A program made the position numbers and the translations under genes. A stretch of 64,000 nt of DNA from the NCBI GenBank assembly GCA_002914845.1, contig JXTC01000088.1, positions 335,461 to 399,460 on the forward strand, given 5' to 3'. Each line of letters opens with the position of its first letter. Position 1 is the first letter of the stretch. This DNA comes from Trema orientale. Lineage: Eukaryota; Streptophyta; Magnoliopsida; Rosales; Cannabaceae. Positions 60,367-64,000 of this stretch are shown here, one piece after another. Under the pieces are notes generated by a model that saw only the letters and a program-made list of their open reading frames with translations, searched no databases and was not told the DNA's origin.

Positions 60367-60732
60367 TTATCGTTGTAATACATTTAAATAACAAAAAGAA
60401 TATAACAATGAAACATTATTCGTTGTATTTTAAGCACGTTTCCTCTTAATATTAATTTTAACTGACCTACTGCGAATTTAGCCTTCGCGTCGCCTGAAAA
60501 GAAAAAAAGGACAAACAAAACTACTAAATGGCCATTTTGTTGTTTTGTAAATTTGTAACTACTACACAACACGTATTGGCTTCCGTCACATGCTTATAAG
60601 TTTTGTCCGTCAGTTGTTATCTTCATCCCATTATCAAGATCATTTCTGATACATCATTGAATCTCTCCTTAATGTTTCATTTTCATCTTCAACATTTTTC
60701 AATTTGTTTTTGTCGAAAAAAAAGCCCAAAAT

Positions 60733-60741
60733 TATATAAAT
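60733..60741 (+). promoter_or_regulatory. TATA box of the monooxygenase gene
   Basis: TATATAAAT lies 84 bp upstream of the start codon at 60825, in the usual position for a plant gene with a short leader. Confidence 0.55.
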
Positions 60742-60824
60742 ATGCCCTTTTCAATTTGGTTATCCCACAACTAAAATATTTCCATTCTGGTCCAAGAAAG
60801 GAAAAAGGCTAAACGAAAAAAGAA

Positions 60825-63353
60825 ATGGAAGTGGTGGAAGATATAGTGATTGTGGGAGCTGGGATTGCTGGCCTAACAACATCCCTAGGACTTCACCGGT
60901 AGACCCTTTTATTTTCATATGCTTTATTTTGTGTTTGTGCTATAAATATGACTATATGTTTGGATATGAATTTGTATGCTATATACAACGGGAATGGCTT
61001 GTAGTAATTGTGATTTTTAATGGGAAAAATGAAAATGACAGGGTGGGCATGAGAAGCTTAGTATTGGAAGCTTCAGATAGTTTGAGGACAACCGGGTTTG
61101 CTTTTATAACTTGGACTAATGCTTGGAAGGCCTTAGATGCGGTTGGCATTGGCGACTCCCTCCGCCAACAACATGAGCGGCTCTTTGGGTAACATAACAT
61201 ATTTACTTTCACTACTCTAAACAACTTCATGGCTTAGTTTAGCTTCTGTTTCTGTCCTTTTAGTTCCATAATTTAGGCCTATGATTATCATGCTTATCCT
61301 GTTAAGAACAAGTTTAACTGACCAGAGGAAGATATTTTTGTAACAGGATTTCGACCACCTCTACGATTTCAGGAGTTCAGTCTTCGGAGATGTCGTTTGA
61401 GACCAAAGGAAAACAGTGAGTCAGATGTTGCTGTGTTTGGCTTATGTTATTTCTCCTGCTAGTCTAACCATATATCTTTTGAGTTTTTAAATACGAGTTT
61501 AGGACCTATGGTTTTAGCATTTGGTGTTAGAGTTCCTTGACTGTATAGAAATTGTTCATTGCCAACTTATGTGCTCCTAATTTCTAAGTAGAACTATAGT
61601 ATATGTGTTGAATATAGATGTTAAGCTTGTCCTGATTACTTTGTGGATTATCACATCCACTTTTTCAGAGGAAATCATGAAGTTCGCTGTGTAGTAAGGA
61701 AGATCCTATTGGAAGCTCTGTCAAAGGAACTCCCAAGTGGGACTATCAGATTTTCCTCCAAGGTGGTCTCAATTGAGGAATCAGGCTTTTTCAAGCTTGT
61801 TCATCTTGATGATGGAACCATTCTGAGGACCAAGGTAAGTCACCACAGATTTTGGCTCCACTATAATGTCTTCTCCTTGAGTAAAATAAGCCAAAAGAGT
61901 GGTTGATCACTTTTTTGTATTGATTGCAAGCTTTGCTGCTTATTTGAATGTACACTCACCCAACCCATTAACCCACAAAAAGGAATGTTTATATTTTGGT
62001 TGATCACTTTTTTGTATTGATTGCAAGCTTTGCTGCTTATTTGAATGTACACTCACCCAACCCATTAACCCACAAAAAGGAATGTTTATATATATATATA
62101 TATATATATTTACACCTAAAAGTTTCAATCATATTACAAAGAAAGTGACCTCCACAGTTCTACCTGTTTAGTGGCTTTTAAAAAAACAACTAGATGGTGC
62201 CAAGTTAAGTAAGGTCTTGTTGTATGAAAGGTGTTAATTGGATGTGATGGAGTAAACTCGGTAGTGGGAAAGTGGTTGCAACTCGAGAAGCCAGCTTTTA
62301 CCGGAAGATCTGCCATTAGGGGCTGTGCTTTTTTCAAGGAGAGTCATGGGTTTGAGCCCAAGTTGCTGCAGTTCTTTGGGGAAGGTGTTCGATCCGGTTT
62401 TTTGCCTTGTGATGGTAACACTGTTTATTGGTTTTTCACTTGGACCCCCTCCAATCAAGGTAAGCCTTATCAAGACAACTTGGCTTTATTATTCTGTGTT
62501 CCAATATCTAGCTGCTTAAACTCTCATAACCAGAGTAACATTAAAAGACTGCAAATGATGCTTAAGAGTTATGATTAGGATGACAAATTTCGTCTATAAA
62601 CTTCCTTAAAACAGACCACATACATTTGTTTATCTTTTTGGTTTAGTTTAAGTACCTAAAAAACCTACAAGGGAGCATGTTCTTTTCAATGAACGTCCAA
62701 ACAAATTACATCTATACATGTATATAACATGTAATGTGTATCATTAACTTATGCAGGGTCGCCTCACATCTTTTTTCTTTTTTTTCAAAAAATCATTTAT
62801 AGAGAAAGAGATGGACGAGAATCCAGGCGAAATGAAGCAATTTGTGTTGAGTAAGCTAGGAAGAATGCCTGATAAAGTCAAAGCTGTAATAGAAAACACT
62901 GAATTGGATAGCATTTTATCATCTCCACTGAGGTATAGAAACCCCTTGGAGCTACTCCGGAAAAAAATAAGCCGAAGCAATGTTTGTGTTGCCGGTGATG
63001 CCCTCCATCCTATGACCCCAGATATCGGCCAAGGCGGCTGCTCTGCTTTGGAAGATGGTGTCATTTTGGCGAGGTGTCTCGCTGAGGCCTTGCTGAAGGA
63101 ACCAAGCAAGGAAGAGAAAAAGAAAGGTCAAAAGGAGGAACACCAGAGGATTGAGATGGGGTTGAAGAAGTATGCCAAAGAAAGGAAATGGAGAAGCTTT
63201 GAACTCATTAGTACAGCTTATATTGTTGGCTATTTACAGCAGAGTCATGGGAAAGTAATGACATTCTTAAGAGACAAATGTTTGGCCAAATTCTTGGCTG
63301 GTTTGCTGTTGAAGAAAGCTGATTTTGATTGTGGAAAGCTCAGCCTTTCTTGA
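60825..63353 (+). CDS. FAD-dependent monooxygenase, plant MO1/MO2 type (411 aa, 6 exons)
   Basis: Exons: 60825-60898, 61042-61188, 61347-61415, 61669-61834, 62231-62459 and 62803-63353; all are GT-AG, phases agree, and the total is 1236 nt. The protein has the three flavin hydroxylase signatures in order: GAGIAG at residues 11-16 in the N-terminal Rossmann fold (binds the ADP part of FAD), the DG motif CDGVNS at 157-162 (FAD and NAD(P)H), and the GD motif [15 protein letters not shown] at about 293-307 (FAD ribityl). [20 protein letters not shown] fits the MO1/MO2 and zeaxanthin-epoxidase-like branch. Such enzymes insert one oxygen atom into an aromatic or similar substrate using NAD(P)H; the true substrate of the plant members is unknown. 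No plastid presequence is visible, so a cytosolic place is likely. The length is normal for the family. Intron 4 holds a recent tandem duplication. Confidence 0.93.
61901..62090. repeat. Tandem duplication in intron 4 of the monooxygenase gene
   Basis: A block of about 96 bp beginning GGTTGATCACTTTTTTGTAT and ending CACAAAAAGGAATGTTTATA occurs twice almost without change (about 61901-61996 and 61999-62094). An AT microsatellite follows (about 62087-62110). Confidence 0.92.
62087..62110. repeat. AT microsatellite
   Basis: About eleven uninterrupted TA units inside intron 4 of the monooxygenase gene; a likely length-variable marker. Confidence 0.9.
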
Positions 63354-64000
63354 ATTTGAACGACGACCTTATGTAACTTAAGTTAGTACTTGTAATCAAA
63401 GTTTCAGTTTCTATGAAACTTTGTGATCTAGGAACATGAACTACTTTGTAATCTAGTACTAAGAAACCAAAAAAGGCTTGAAATAAATCTCAGCATCCAT
63501 ATTTTCTACTTTAGCCATAACACACCCCTTATTCCTTGGTTTTTTTCCAACAAAAGAAGACACAACAGTTCACAATGAAACATGTTTATTTTCTCATCAA
63601 TGCAAATTCAAGCTTCAGCCAATAAACCATTCTTGGTGCAGCTAAGAACGAACTCGGGCAGGTCGTCGAAATATTTGTTTTTGGTGGGTTGCTCCTATTT
63701 TTCCTTGCTTATGACATAGCAAAGTGAGTCCTAACCGAAAAAGGAAAAATATGAGGCGACAGAGTGAAGTGGGAATGAGTTATGGCCCTTATGCGCATCA
63801 GATAGCTACGCAAAGTGACATAGTCCCACATCGACTAAGTACTCAAATATTAACGGCCAAAGTGACATGAAGTTAATTCTGTTCACGTCGAATTAAACGA
63901 CAATTGAAATAATCAACACCACTAGAAATAAACGACAACAATTTAAAAGACAAGTTGATTAAAGACACAAAAGAAATACCATGAAGGGAGAGAACGAAGC
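63354..64000. other. 3' UTR of the monooxygenase gene and downstream DNA
   Basis: AATAAA at 63482-63487, about 130 bp after the stop, is a plausible polyadenylation signal. Further on, AGTCCCACATCG (63822-63833) resembles the upstream element of plant snRNA genes, but no TATA box at the right distance follows. AAACGACAA-type motifs occur at 63893-63960. No further gene starts before the end of the window. Confidence 0.5.

Larger units (their letters stand above)
58895..60732. other. Intergenic region with 3' UTR, motif array and a diverged duplication
   Basis: The first 200-400 bp are probably the 3' UTR of the splicing-factor gene. The rest holds the AACGACAATAAA-like array (59570-59950) and a two-copy repeat (60139-60366). 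No other gene is supported; open frames on the minus strand overlap the array by chance. Confidence 0.5.

Noticed and set aside
63822-63833. AGTCCCACATCG, identical to the plant snRNA upstream element
   Set aside because: The nearest TATA-like sequence lies only about 11 bp on, too close for either pol II or pol III snRNA promoters; the motif is also common in plant repeats.

Overview
This window is nuclear DNA of a flowering plant, most likely a eudicot. It is AT-rich, its genes are split by many GT-AG introns, and its protein families are plant-typical. About three quarters of it is intergenic DNA built from many kinds of transposable element and simple or tandem repeats. No bacterial, organellar or CRISPR-like feature is visible.

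Layout. 1-7.6 kb: gene-free; an LTR-like segment (3520-5955) carries a nested tRNA-derived SINE (4906-5075) with an 18-bp target-site duplication. 7.8-13.8 kb: a Harbinger/Tourist-like element (8319-9430), a Mutator-like element with long inverted repeats (10061-11120) and a 5'-truncated LINE on the minus strand (11720-13780). 14-20.5 kb: an unusual mosaic of degenerate tandem arrays and palindromes with a second Harbinger-like element (16329-17020). 22.5-23.4 kb: a GC-rich cyclophilin pseudogene. 23644-25722: a non-autonomous CACTA element with exact TCA target duplications. 26.6-28.2 kb: further MITEs, one with an exact 9-bp target duplication.

29774-31177: a five-exon gene for a small cystatin-like protein. 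Directly downstream, 31.2-44.2 kb is a tandem amplification in which the 3' flank of this gene and decayed hAT transposons alternate (four flank copies, four hAT copies). The hAT leaders hold a 42-bp minisatellite.

47-63.4 kb is the gene-rich end, with three plus-strand genes whose exon phases all join into complete reading frames: a mitochondrial-type translation initiation factor IF-3 (8 exons, 496 aa), a CC1/RBM39-like splicing factor (13 exons, 597 aa; RS region, two RRMs and a U2AF-homology motif) and an FAD-dependent monooxygenase of the plant MO1/MO2 group (6 exons, 411 aa). They act in organelle translation, nuclear pre-mRNA splicing and redox metabolism. They share a strand but not a pathway, so no operon-like relation is implied. 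A 450-base run of N lies just before the splicing-factor start codon.

The points most worth a second look are the flank/hAT amplification, the palindromic TGACGT-type repeats inside the CACTA element, the palindrome-rich mosaic at 14-20.5 kb, a short motif array (AACGACAATAAA-like) on both sides of the monooxygenase gene, and phase-compatible cryptic exons in the first intron of the splicing-factor gene. Exon joins were worked out by hand from splice sites, reading-frame continuity and family similarity; no alignment or expression data were available.
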